A stretch of DNA of 60,047 nucleotides from Flavobacterium sp. (GTDB lineage Bacteria > Bacteroidota > Bacteroidia > Flavobacteriales > Flavobacteriaceae). Location: the NCBI RefSeq assembly GCF_017985075.1, contig NZ_JAGNYF010000007.1, forward strand, positions 1-60,047. The letters are read 5' to 3'. Position 1 is the first letter of the stretch, and the number at the start of each line of letters is the position of its first letter. The notes under the pieces were generated by a model. That model saw only the letters and a list, made by a program, of their open reading frames with translations. It did not search any database and was not told the origin of the DNA. The position numbers were made by a program, and so were the translations under genes. Shown here one piece after another: positions 46,579-55,000 of the stretch.

Positions 46579-47688
46579 ATGTATTCTGATACTGATTTTA
46601 TTCTTTCAAATTATAGTTCAATAGATGTGGCATCTTTTTCGTGGAGTGCGCCTAGTAATATAGCTTTAGTAAAGTATTGGGGCAAAAAAGAAAATGGTGA
46701 TCAAATTCCAGCCAATCCATCAATTAGCTTTACCTTAAAAAATTGTAAAACCATTACGTCGGTTGCGATTTCTTCTAAAGTTGAAAAGGATACTTCGATA
46801 AACTCAGTACAGCGTGATTTTTCATTTGATTTGTTATTTGAAGGAAAACCAAAAGAAGATTTTAAACCTAAAATTCAAAAGTTTTTCGAAAGAATTTATA
46901 AATATTGCCCGTATTTAAAAGAATATCATTTTACAATTGACACCCAAAATACTTTTCCACATAGTTCTGGGATTGCGTCTTCAGCTTCAGGAATGGCAGC
47001 GCTTGCAATGAATATAATGAGTTTAGAAAAGGCGTTAAAACCTGAAATTTCCGATGATTATTTTTATTCAAAAGCTTCTTTTTTGGCAAGATTAGGTTCA
47101 GGAAGTGCTTGCAGAAGTATTATTGGTAACGTTGTTGCGTGGGGAAAAAATGAAACCATAAAAAATAGTTCCGACTTATTTGGAGTTGCATTTGAAAATG
47201 TTCATCCGAATTTTTATAATTTTCAGGATACGATTTTATTAGTAGATAAAGGCGAAAAGCAAGTTTCAAGTACTGTCGGACATAATTTAATGCATAACCA
47301 TCCATTTGCCGAACAACGTTTCGAACAAGCACATCATAATATTGCTAAAATTGTTGCGTTATTAGAAACAGGAAATGTAACGGAATTTATGAGTTTGGTA
47401 GAAAGCGAAGCGTTGACATTACACGCTATGATGATGACGTCGATGCCATATTTTATCTTAATGAAACCAAATACATTAGAAATTATTAATAAAATTTGGA
47501 AGTTTAGAAGTGAAACACAAACTCCGGTTTGTTTTACGTTAGACGCAGGTGCCAATGTGCACGTTTTGTATCCTGAAAATGTAAAAGAAAAAGTATTGCA
47601 ATTTATTCAGCACGAATTAGTTGGCTATTGTCAAAATGGTCAGTACATTTGTGATGAAATTGGAAATGGTGCACAAGATTTGAAATAA
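46579..47688 (+). CDS. mvaD: Diphosphomevalonate decarboxylase
   Basis: Makes isopentenyl diphosphate from mevalonate diphosphate with ATP, the last step of the mevalonate pathway. The 369-residue GHMP-superfamily protein (start ATG 46579) has SAPSNIALVKYWGKKENGDQ, the MvaD N-terminal signature, FPHSSGIASSASGMAALAMN as the ATP loop and CRSIIGNVVAWG. The pathway-specific Asp is expected near the C-terminal FTLDAGANVHVLY. A mevalonate kinase-like gene follows after an inserted toxin-antitoxin pair. Confidence 0.95.
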   Translation: MYSDTDFILSNYSSIDVASFSWSAPSNIALVKYWGKKENGDQIPANPSISFTLKNCKTITSVAISSKVEKDTSINSVQRDFSFDLLFEGKPKEDFKPKIQKFFERIYKYCPYLKEYHFTIDTQNTFPHSSGIASSASGMAALAMNIMSLEKALKPEISDDYFYSKASFLARLGSGSACRSIIGNVVAWGKNETIKNSSDLFGVAFENVHPNFYNFQDTILLVDKGEKQVSSTVGHNLMHNHPFAEQRFEQAHHNIAKIVALLETGNVTEFMSLVESEALTLHAMMMTSMPYFILMKPNTLEIINKIWKFRSETQTPVCFTLDAGANVHVLYPENVKEKVLQFIQHELVGYCQNGQYICDEIGNGAQDLK

Positions 47689-47719
47689 TTTTATATCTTT
47701 ACACTAATACTATCAAAAA

Positions 47720-47944
47720 ATGGATATTCAATTAGAAAAAAAAGAATTAATGAAGTTATTGCAGGAAACAGAAAATCCTTCAATAATAAAGTCTATTCAG
47801 AAAATATTTCAAAAAGAGCAGAAAGATTGGTGGGATGATTTACCAAATTCTGCAAAAGAAGGAATTAAAGAAGGTATAGAAGATATAAAAAACGGTCGAG
47901 TTCATTCCTATGAAGAAGTAAAAAAAGAATTAGGTTGGAAATGA
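47720..47944 (+). CDS. Antitoxin-like small protein of a type II toxin-antitoxin pair
   Basis: A 74-residue acidic protein, mostly helical and with no clear DNA-binding fold seen, ending HSYEEVKKELGWK, a pattern frequent at the C-terminus of Bacteroidota antitoxins. Its stop overlaps the toxin start (ATGA, 47941-47944), as usual for antitoxin-first operons. TATCTTTA at 47694-47701 differs from a -7 consensus at one base and could be its own promoter. Family assignment rests mainly on the toxin next door. Confidence 0.75.
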   Translation: MDIQLEKKELMKLLQETENPSIIKSIQKIFQKEQKDWWDDLPNSAKEGIKEGIEDIKNGRVHSYEEVKKELGWK

Positions 47945-48231
47945 GAAAATTAGAATTCTCAGGACGAAGTTTAAAAGAAATAAGAAATACTGTAGATTAT
48001 TTAAAAGTAAAATGGTCTGAAAGAATTAGCGATAATTTTTTAAAAGAATTAAAAAGAAATATAGATTTGATTCAAATAAATCCTGAATTGTTTCCTATTT
48101 CTGAATTTGAAGGATTAAGAAAATGTGTAGTTTCAAAGCAAACGTCTGTTTTCTTTATTATTAAAAATAATATTGTTTATATTGTTTCGGTATTTGATAC
48201 CAGACAAAACCCAAATAAAATAAAAGAATAA
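47941..48231 (+). CDS. RelE/ParE-family toxin
   Basis: A 96-residue basic protein of the RelE/ParE fold (ribosome-dependent mRNA cleavage or gyrase poisoning). Start at ATG 47941, overlapping the antitoxin stop by 4 bases; the TTG two codons upstream is rejected. The family pattern is there: SLKEIRNTVDYLKVKWSER, then LIQINPELFPIS, and the C-terminal VSVFDTRQNPNKI. The latter is more ParE-like, so ParE is the better guess. The pair lies between mvaD and the mevalonate kinase-like gene. Confidence 0.85.
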   Translation: MRKLEFSGRSLKEIRNTVDYLKVKWSERISDNFLKELKRNIDLIQINPELFPISEFEGLRKCVVSKQTSVFFIIKNNIVYIVSVFDTRQNPNKIKE

Positions 48232-48236
48232 AATTT

Positions 48237-49175
48237 ATGAAAGGACCACTTTTTTACTCAAAAATATTACTTTTCGGAGAATATGGGATCATTCAAGATT
48301 CTAAAGGACTTTCAATACCTTATAATTTTTACAAAGGTGCGTTAAAGTCCGATGAAAATCCGACAGAAGATGCCAAAAAATCAAATCAAAGTTTAGTAAA
48401 ATTCGTTGCTTATTTAAAGCAATTACAAACGGAACAACCAGATTTAGTAACGTTTAATATTGAGTTATTACAAAACGACGTTAACCACGGAATGTATTTT
48501 GATTCAAGTATCCCACAAGGGTACGGAGTAGGAAGTAGTGGCGCTTTAGTAGCTGCTATTTACGATAAATACGCGGCGAATAAAATTACCGTTTTAGAAA
48601 ATTTAACCAGAGAAAAGTTATTGCAATTAAAATCAATTTTTTCTAATATGGAATCCTTTTTCCACGGAAAAAGTTCTGGTTTAGATCCATTGAATAGTTA
48701 CTTAAGTTTACCAATTCTTATCAATTCAAAAGATAATATTGAAGCTGCTGGAATTCCAAGTCAATCGGCTACTGGAAAAGGCGCAGTTTTCTTGTTAGAT
48801 TCAGGAATTGTTGGCGAAACGGCTCCAATGGTAAATATCTTTATGGAGAATTTAAAAGACCAAGGTTTTAGAAAAATGCTAAAATCTCAGTTTATAAAAT
48901 ATACCGATTCTTGTGTGGAAAACTTCTTACAAGGCGACATGAAAGCATTATTTAAAAACACAAAAGAATTATCTAAAGTAGTTTTAAGTAATTTCAAACC
49001 TATGATTCCAGAACAATTTCACCAAATATGGCAAAACGGAATTGAAACCAACGATTATTATTTAAAATTGTGTGGTTCTGGTGGCGGGGGCTATATTTTA
49101 GGCTTCACACAAGATTTCGAAAAAGCTAAAAAGTCTTTAAAGGACTATAAATTAGAAATGGTTTATCAGTTTTAA
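48237..49175 (+). CDS. GHMP kinase, probably mevalonate kinase
   Basis: A 312-residue GHMP-superfamily kinase. It begins KGPLFYSKILLFGEYGII, and the ATP loop is SIPQGYGVGSSGALVAAIYD. The C-terminal glycine loop LCGSGGGGYILGF completes the family pattern. It lies 5 bases after the toxin, with mvaD upstream and a prenyltransferase downstream, so mevalonate phosphorylation is the best call. Phosphomevalonate kinase would be the alternative. The C-terminal extension is short. Confidence 0.85.
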   Translation: MKGPLFYSKILLFGEYGIIQDSKGLSIPYNFYKGALKSDENPTEDAKKSNQSLVKFVAYLKQLQTEQPDLVTFNIELLQNDVNHGMYFDSSIPQGYGVGSSGALVAAIYDKYAANKITVLENLTREKLLQLKSIFSNMESFFHGKSSGLDPLNSYLSLPILINSKDNIEAAGIPSQSATGKGAVFLLDSGIVGETAPMVNIFMENLKDQGFRKMLKSQFIKYTDSCVENFLQGDMKALFKNTKELSKVVLSNFKPMIPEQFHQIWQNGIETNDYYLKLCGSGGGGYILGFTQDFEKAKKSLKDYKLEMVYQF

Positions 49176-49216
49176 AATAGGTTTAAGGAGTAGGGTATAA
49201 GGTTTTAGGAGAAAAA

Positions 49217-49255
49217 CCAACACCCAACACCCCACACCCAACACCTTTTACCCAA
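49217..49255 (-). promoter_or_regulatory. G-rich tract with G-quadruplex potential just before the prenyltransferase gene
   Basis: The plus strand is C-rich (CACCCAACACCCCACACCCA within it). The minus strand therefore has four G runs of three or more with loops of about 11, 3 and 4 bases. It ends at the ATG at 49256. The preceding bases 49179-49209 are G-rich on the plus strand. Unusual in so AT-rich a genome; function unknown. Confidence 0.4.
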
Positions 49256-50176
49256 ATGCTAAGTCGCAACTCTAAATTAGTACTTACTAAAATCTTCAGT
49301 TTCTTTTCTGTGGCTCGTGGGTACAATGTATTTGTAATTGCGTTAGCACAATATTTATCTGCTATTTTTATTTTAGCTCCAGAAAGAAGAGCGTTAGACA
49401 TTATTTTAGATTGGAGATTATTTCTTTTAGTAATGGCGTCTACTTTTGCCATTGCTTCGGGGTATATTATTAATAATTTTTACGATGCCAAAAAAGACAT
49501 CATCAATCGTCCCAAAAAATCCTATTTAGACAGATTAGTCAGTCAGAAAACCCAACTTCAAGTTTATTTCACTTTAAATTTCTTTTCGGCTGTATTTGGT
49601 TTACTTGTTTCTTGGCGAGCGGCTTTATTTTTTTCGGTTTATATTTTTAGTATTTGGTTGTATTCGCACAAGCTAAAAAAAATACTTTTTATTGGAAATA
49701 TTACAGCTTCGTTATTGGCGGTTTTGCCTTTTTTCGGAATTTTATTGTATTTCAAAAACTTTTATCAAGTAATTTTTGCGCACGCCACATTTTTATTTCT
49801 AATCATATTGATTCGTGAAATGATTAAAGATTTAGAAAACATTGAAGGCGATTTATCTAATAATTATCAAACCATACCTGTCAATTTTGGTGAAAATTTT
49901 GCTAAAAAAATCATTTCATTATTGTTATTGTGTACAATCGTTCCGGTATATTTTCTTATTAATGTGTTTGATGTAGGCTATATGGACATTTATTTTTATT
50001 CAAGTTATATTTTACTTCTAATTTTTGTTTTGAAATTATGGAAGTCGGAAGGAAAAGTAGATTATATTAAACTTCATTTCTTGCTAAAAATAATTCTTTT
50101 AGCAGGAGTAATTTGTATCGTTCTAATTAAACCAGATGTTATTGAAAACGGTCAAAAATTATTATTAATTCGATAG
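49256..50176 (+). CDS. UbiA-family prenyltransferase (geranylgeranylglycerol-phosphate geranylgeranyltransferase-like)
   Basis: A 306-residue polytopic prenyltransferase. Two acidic motifs bind Mg-diphosphate: NNFYDAKKDIINRPKK (N-D-x3-D-x3-R type) and REMIKDLENIEGD. About nine helices can be traced. The combination with mvaD and a mevalonate kinase-like gene suggests an isoprenoid-acceptor reaction; relatives in Bacteroidota are commonly annotated as archaeal-type geranylgeranylglyceryl-phosphate transferases, but menaquinone or other quinone prenylation cannot be excluded. It begins 80 bases after the kinase, following a G-rich tract. Confidence 0.82.
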   Translation: MLSRNSKLVLTKIFSFFSVARGYNVFVIALAQYLSAIFILAPERRALDIILDWRLFLLVMASTFAIASGYIINNFYDAKKDIINRPKKSYLDRLVSQKTQLQVYFTLNFFSAVFGLLVSWRAALFFSVYIFSIWLYSHKLKKILFIGNITASLLAVLPFFGILLYFKNFYQVIFAHATFLFLIILIREMIKDLENIEGDLSNNYQTIPVNFGENFAKKIISLLLLCTIVPVYFLINVFDVGYMDIYFYSSYILLLIFVLKLWKSEGKVDYIKLHFLLKIILLAGVICIVLIKPDVIENGQKLLLIR

Positions 50177-50223
50177 TGTATCGGCTTCGTACTGCCAATT
50201 TCTTACTTCTCACTTAAATTGAC

Positions 50224-50231
50224 TATCTTTG
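50224..50231 (+). promoter_or_regulatory. Probable -7 element for the pseudouridine synthase
   Basis: TATCTTTG, then CA, ending 15 bases before ATG 50247; no clear TTG upstream. It also shows that the TTG at 50229 is not the start. Confidence 0.5.
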
Positions 50232-50246
50232 CAAAAAAATAATAGC

Positions 50247-51122
50247 ATGAGAAAATCGTCAGGAGCCAAAAGAAGCGGTAAAGTTTCGGAAAGTAAAAAA
50301 CCAGATTTTAAAAAAAATGAATCAGGAAAATCTTTTTCTTCAGAAAACAAACCTGCTCCAAAGTTCAATAGAACAGACAAGCCAAAACAACAAGTGGTTA
50401 AAATTAAATCTGATAAAGATGAAATCAGATTGAATAAATATGTAGCAAATTCAGGAGTTTGTAGTCGTAGAGATGCCGACATTTATATCCAAAGCGGAAA
50501 TGTAAAAGTAAACGGCGAAGTGGTTACAGAAATGGGACACAAAGTAAAATTAACCGATGTGGTTAATTTCGATGGTGTGAACATTACGCCAGAGAAAAAA
50601 GAATACATTCTATTAAACAAACCTAAGAATTTTTCTACTGAGAAGAATGACCAAGGCGCAAACAACGTGTTGCAATTAATCAAATCGCCTTCAAATGTTC
50701 GATTAGAACCTGTTGGAAGAATGGATAAGACTACAACAGGCTTATTGTTGTTTACAAATGATCCAGATATGGTTCGAAAATTTACAACACCAAATCAACG
50801 TTCTTCTAAAATTTATCAAGTTTCTTTGGATAAAAATTTAAAATACGAAGATTTAGAAAAAATTCAAAGTGGCGTTACTATTGAAGGGCATAAAGTATAT
50901 GTAGAAGAAGTAACATTTATTGATGGAGAAGCTAAAAGTGAAATCGGTGTAAAAATGAAAACATCAAATGTAAAAGTGGTACGAAATATTTTTGAACACC
51001 TAAAATATAATGTAATTAAATTAGACCGAGTGGTTTTTGCAGGATTAACCAAAAAGAATTTACCAAGAGGAAATTGGAGAGTTTTAACAGAACAAGAAGT
51101 TGTTAATTTAAAAAATAATTAA
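50247..51122 (+). CDS. RsuA/RluB/E/F-family rRNA pseudouridine synthase
   Basis: A 291-residue enzyme isomerising a uridine in rRNA. Start at ATG 50247 (MRKSSGAKRSGK). A lysine- and serine-rich extension (about 1-55) precedes the S4 RNA-binding domain (IRLNKYVANSGVCSRRDADI, VKVNGEVVTEMG) and the synthase domain with the catalytic Asp in EPVGRMDKTTTGLLLFTND. The C-terminal half includes VRNIFEHLKYNVIKLDRV. Length and order match RluB/RluF types; the exact site cannot be given. It ends in a terminator. Confidence 0.93.
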   Translation: MRKSSGAKRSGKVSESKKPDFKKNESGKSFSSENKPAPKFNRTDKPKQQVVKIKSDKDEIRLNKYVANSGVCSRRDADIYIQSGNVKVNGEVVTEMGHKVKLTDVVNFDGVNITPEKKEYILLNKPKNFSTEKNDQGANNVLQLIKSPSNVRLEPVGRMDKTTTGLLLFTNDPDMVRKFTTPNQRSSKIYQVSLDKNLKYEDLEKIQSGVTIEGHKVYVEEVTFIDGEAKSEIGVKMKTSNVKVVRNIFEHLKYNVIKLDRVVFAGLTKKNLPRGNWRVLTEQEVVNLKNN

Positions 51123-51154
51123 AAAAATCCGTCTTTTTCAAGACGGATTTTTTG
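51121..51154 (+). terminator. Intrinsic terminator after the pseudouridine synthase
   Basis: AAATCCGTCTT (51125-51135) pairs with AAGACGGATTT (51140-51150) around the loop TTTC, flanked by A and T runs, hence possibly bidirectional. Confidence 0.88.
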
Positions 51155-51185
51155 TTTCAAATATCAATAATATTAAAATAAAATA

Positions 51186-51193
51186 TATATTTG
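51186..51193 (+). promoter_or_regulatory. Possible -7 element for the DUF6252 lipoprotein
   Basis: TATATTTG lies 25 bases before the ATG at 51219. The nearest TTTG upstream (51151-51154) is spaced too far, so support is partial. Confidence 0.4.
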
Positions 51194-51218
51194 TAATTCC
51201 TTATTTAATAAACGTATA

Positions 51219-51911
51219 ATGAAAAAAATAGTTCAAATTGTTGCCCTTGTCATACTGTTAGTATCGTGTGAAAATGATATTAAAACTAATTTACCAGCAT
51301 TTTTAGGTGAAAAAGATAATATTGCATGGCGTGCTTCAGATACAAAAATCACTGCAAATCCAGGCGGAACGATAACAATAAATGCATATAAAGATAATGA
51401 AATGGTTACTATAACAGTGCCAAATACAGTTGGTACACATTATTTAGGAACTACTAATCAAGGTGTAAATGCAACATATTCATATAGCAATCAGCAATCA
51501 TTGTTATACTATGAAACGGCATTAATTGAAGGGCCTGTTTTTAAATTAGAAGGCGTTACTAATCCTGGTACAGGATATGCAGCTTTAAACGGTAGCAATG
51601 TAACTACAACAGGAGGTTCTGGAAATGGATTAACATTAAAAATTCAAACCAATAGTTCAGGAGCTGTTACAGGAGCTACCATTGTAAGTAGAGGAGTAGG
51701 TTATGAGCCCGGAGATGTAATAACAGTTAATGGTGGAAATGCTAACGCAACAGTAACTGTTTTAAATGTATCAAAAAGTAATGGAGAAGTTGAAATTGAA
51801 AAAATTGAAGGAAACTTGTATTCAGGAACGTTTAAATTTAATGCAGTTGACGAACAAGGAACAGTAGTAAATTTTAATAAAGGGATTTTTAATAAAGTGC
51901 CAATTTTATAA
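51219..51911 (+). CDS. DUF6252-like lipoprotein with an inserted GxGY-type beta domain
   Basis: A 230-residue exported lipoprotein. MKKIVQIVALVILLVSCEND is a lipoprotein signal peptide, Cys17 being the lipidated residue. The outer parts fit DUF6252: IAWRASDTKITANPG near the start, and IEKIEGNLYSGTFKFNAVDE then VVNFNKGIFNKVPIL at the end. The middle (about residues 108-188) interrupts this with GSGNGLTLKIQTNSSGAVTG and VSRGVGYEPGDVITVNGGNA, a pattern of tail-fibre-like or surface-protein beta units. Function unknown. Monocistronic. Confidence 0.78.
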   Translation: MKKIVQIVALVILLVSCENDIKTNLPAFLGEKDNIAWRASDTKITANPGGTITINAYKDNEMVTITVPNTVGTHYLGTTNQGVNATYSYSNQQSLLYYETALIEGPVFKLEGVTNPGTGYAALNGSNVTTTGGSGNGLTLKIQTNSSGAVTGATIVSRGVGYEPGDVITVNGGNANATVTVLNVSKSNGEVEIEKIEGNLYSGTFKFNAVDEQGTVVNFNKGIFNKVPIL

Positions 51912-51936
51912 AAATTTTAAACATATATTACTAATT

Positions 51937-51964
51937 ACCACTTCATTTAGGAGTGGTTTTTTGT
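51937..51964 (+). terminator. Terminator after the DUF6252 gene
   Basis: ACCACT (51937-51942) pairs with AGTGGT (51952-51957) around a 9-base loop; T-rich sequence follows. A short stem, so moderate support. Confidence 0.6.
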
Positions 51965-52051
51965 TTTTGTTAATAACTAAAATTGCCATAAAAAAAGATA
52001 AATTGTATTTTTGAAATCTTTCACTTTTTTAAAATGTAGTATAGTTTTGAG

Positions 52052-52079
52052 ATTTGGAATTTATTAATTTGGAATTTAT
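52052..52079. repeat. Direct repeat just upstream of dnaE
   Basis: ATTTGGAATTTAT occurs at 52052-52064 and again at 52067-52079 (period 15), the second ending 5 bases before the dnaE ATG. Confidence 0.55.
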
Positions 52080-52084
52080 AATTT

Positions 52085-55000
52085 ATGTATTTAATCTTCG
52101 ATACCGAAACCACAGGATTACCTAAAAGTTGGTCTGCTCCAATAACAGATACTAACAATTGGCCTCGTTGTGTGCAAATTGCTTGGCAATTACACGATGA
52201 TATGGGTAACCTAATCGAACATCAAGATTATTTAATAAAACCAGAGGGATATAACATTCCATTTGATGCAGAAAGAATTCACGGAATTTCAACAGAATTA
52301 GCCAATCAAGAAGGTTTTGGATTAAGTGAAATCCTTGAAAAATTTAATATTGCTTTATCTCAAGCCAAATATATTGTAGGGCAAAATGTAGGTTTTGATG
52401 TGAATATTATGGGTTGCGAATTTCATCGATTTGGAATAGCAACCGATTTAGCCAAAATGCCCATTTTAGATACTTGTACTGAAACTACGGCTTTATTATT
52501 AAAATTACCTGGCGGACGTGGTGGAAAATTTAAACTACCTACTTTAACAGAATTACACGAATATTTATTTCAAGAAAAATTTGCAGAAGCTCATAATGCT
52601 ACTGCCGATGTAGAAGCCACAACGCGTTGTTTTTTAGAATTAGTAAAACGTGGAAATTTTAATTCAAACGAATTACCTGTTTCTGAAGCATATTATATAG
52701 CATTCAAAACTAATAATCCAGATGTAAAACCAATCGGATTAAAACATGTTAATTTAAAACAGGCTTCAGCTACTTTAAGAGAAAAATTACAACAACAACT
52801 TCCAAAAGATATTGAAATTTTACCTGAAAATTTGGAAGATATTTCAGATGTTGCCTTTGCGCATTTGCACAATCATTCGCAGTTTTCGGTTTTGCAATCT
52901 ACCATTTCGATTCCTAAATTAATTGAAAATACAATAAAGCAGAAAATGCCAGCTGTTGCGTTAACAGATATTGGTAATATGATGGGTGCTTTTCAATTTG
53001 TTAGCGGAATTCTAAATCATAATAAATCGGCGGAAGCCAAAAACAAGGAATTAGTTGAAGCTGGTGAACAACCAACAGAAACTGTCATTAAACCAATTGT
53101 GGGTTGCGAATTTTTTGTTTGTAACAATCACAAAGATAAATCGAACAAAGACAACGGATATCAAGTTGTTTTCTTAGCAAAGAATAAAAAAGGATATCAT
53201 AATTTAGCGAAGTTGTCTTCAAAAGCCTATACAGATGGTTTTTATTACGTGCCTCGTATTGATAAAGAATTAATCAAACTATATAAAGAAGAACTTATTG
53301 TTTTAACAGGAAGTTTATATGGTGAAGTGCCAAATAAAATTCTTAATGTTGGAGAAAATCAAGCTGAAGAAGCCTTATTATGGTGGAAAGAGCAATTTGG
53401 TGATGATTTATATATCGAATTAATGAATCATAATCAGGAGGATGAAAAAGCGGTAAATACTACGTTAATTCAATTTTCTAAAAAACATAATGTAAAGCTA
53501 ATTGCTACAAACAACACGTTTTACATCAATAAAGAAGATGCCAACGCACACGATATTTTATTATGTGTAAAAGAGGGTGAAAAACAAGCCACACCAATTG
53601 GACGTGGTCGCGGATATCGTTTTGGATTACCCAATCAGGAATATTATTTCAAGTCAACAAATGATATGAAAAGTTTGTTTCCACAAACTCCTGAAGCCAT
53701 TAGTAATGTTCAAGAAATTGTAGACAAAATTGAAATATATTCGCTTTCGCGAGATGTATTACTTCCAAAATTTGATATTCCAAACGAATTTCAAGTACCA
53801 GAAGATATAGATGATAAAGGTGTTCGAGGTGAAAATGCTTATTTAAGATATTTAACCTATGAAGGAGCCAAAAAACGTTATGGTGAAATCACAAATGAAA
53901 TCAGAGAACGTATTGATTTCGAACTATTAACAATAAGTAATTCAGGTTATCCGGGCTATTTTTTAATTGTACAAGATTTTATCGCCGAAGCCCGAAAAAT
54001 GGACGTTTCGGTTGGTCCAGGTCGTGGTTCTGCAGCGGGTTCAGTTGTTGCGTATTGTTTGTGGATTACGAATATTGATCCTTTATTATATAATTTACTT
54101 TTTGAGCGTTTTTTAAATCCCGACCGTGTATCGATGCCCGATATTGATATCGATTTTGACGATGAAGGTCGTGGTAGAGTAATGGATTATGTAATTAAAA
54201 AATACGGTTCTAATCAAGTCGCACAAATTATCACGTATGGTAAAATGGCTACGAAATCAGCTATTCGAGATACAGCTCGAGTTTTAGATTTGCCTTTATT
54301 CGAAGCCGATAGAATTGCGAAATTAATTCCAGCTATGATGCCTGGAAAATGGAATTTAGCACGATTTCTATCCGAAAAAGAAGAAGATGTTAAAAAAGCC
54401 GTTCGTTCAGATGAATTTGACCGCGTAAAAGAATTAATCGAAATTGCCAATCAAGGCGAACTTTCTGGAGAGACGATTCAACAAGCAAAAATATTAGAAG
54501 GCTCGCTCCGAAATACAGGAATTCACGCATGCGGTGTAATTATTACTCCAGATGATATTACCAATTTCGTACCTGTAACCACAGCAAAAGATTCGGATTT
54601 ATATGTTACCCAGTTTGATAATGCAGTAGCTGAAAGTGCAGGTTTGTTAAAAATGGACTTCTTAGGTTTAAAAACCTTAACACTAATAAAAGATACAGTT
54701 AAGCTCGTAAAATACAAACGAAATATCGATTTAGATCCCGATACCTTTCCAATTGACGATAAAAAAACATACGAATTATTCCAACGTGGTGAAACGGTAG
54801 GTATTTTTCAATACGAATCGCCAGGAATGCAAAAGTATTTAAAAGATTTAAAACCAACGGTTTTTGGAGATTTAATTGCGATGAATGCATTATATCGACC
54901 AGGTCCGTTAGAATATATTCCTTCTTTTGTTCGAAGAAAAAATGGTTTAGAGCCTATTGCATATGATTTAGATGCTTGCGAAGAATATTTAGCAGAAACC

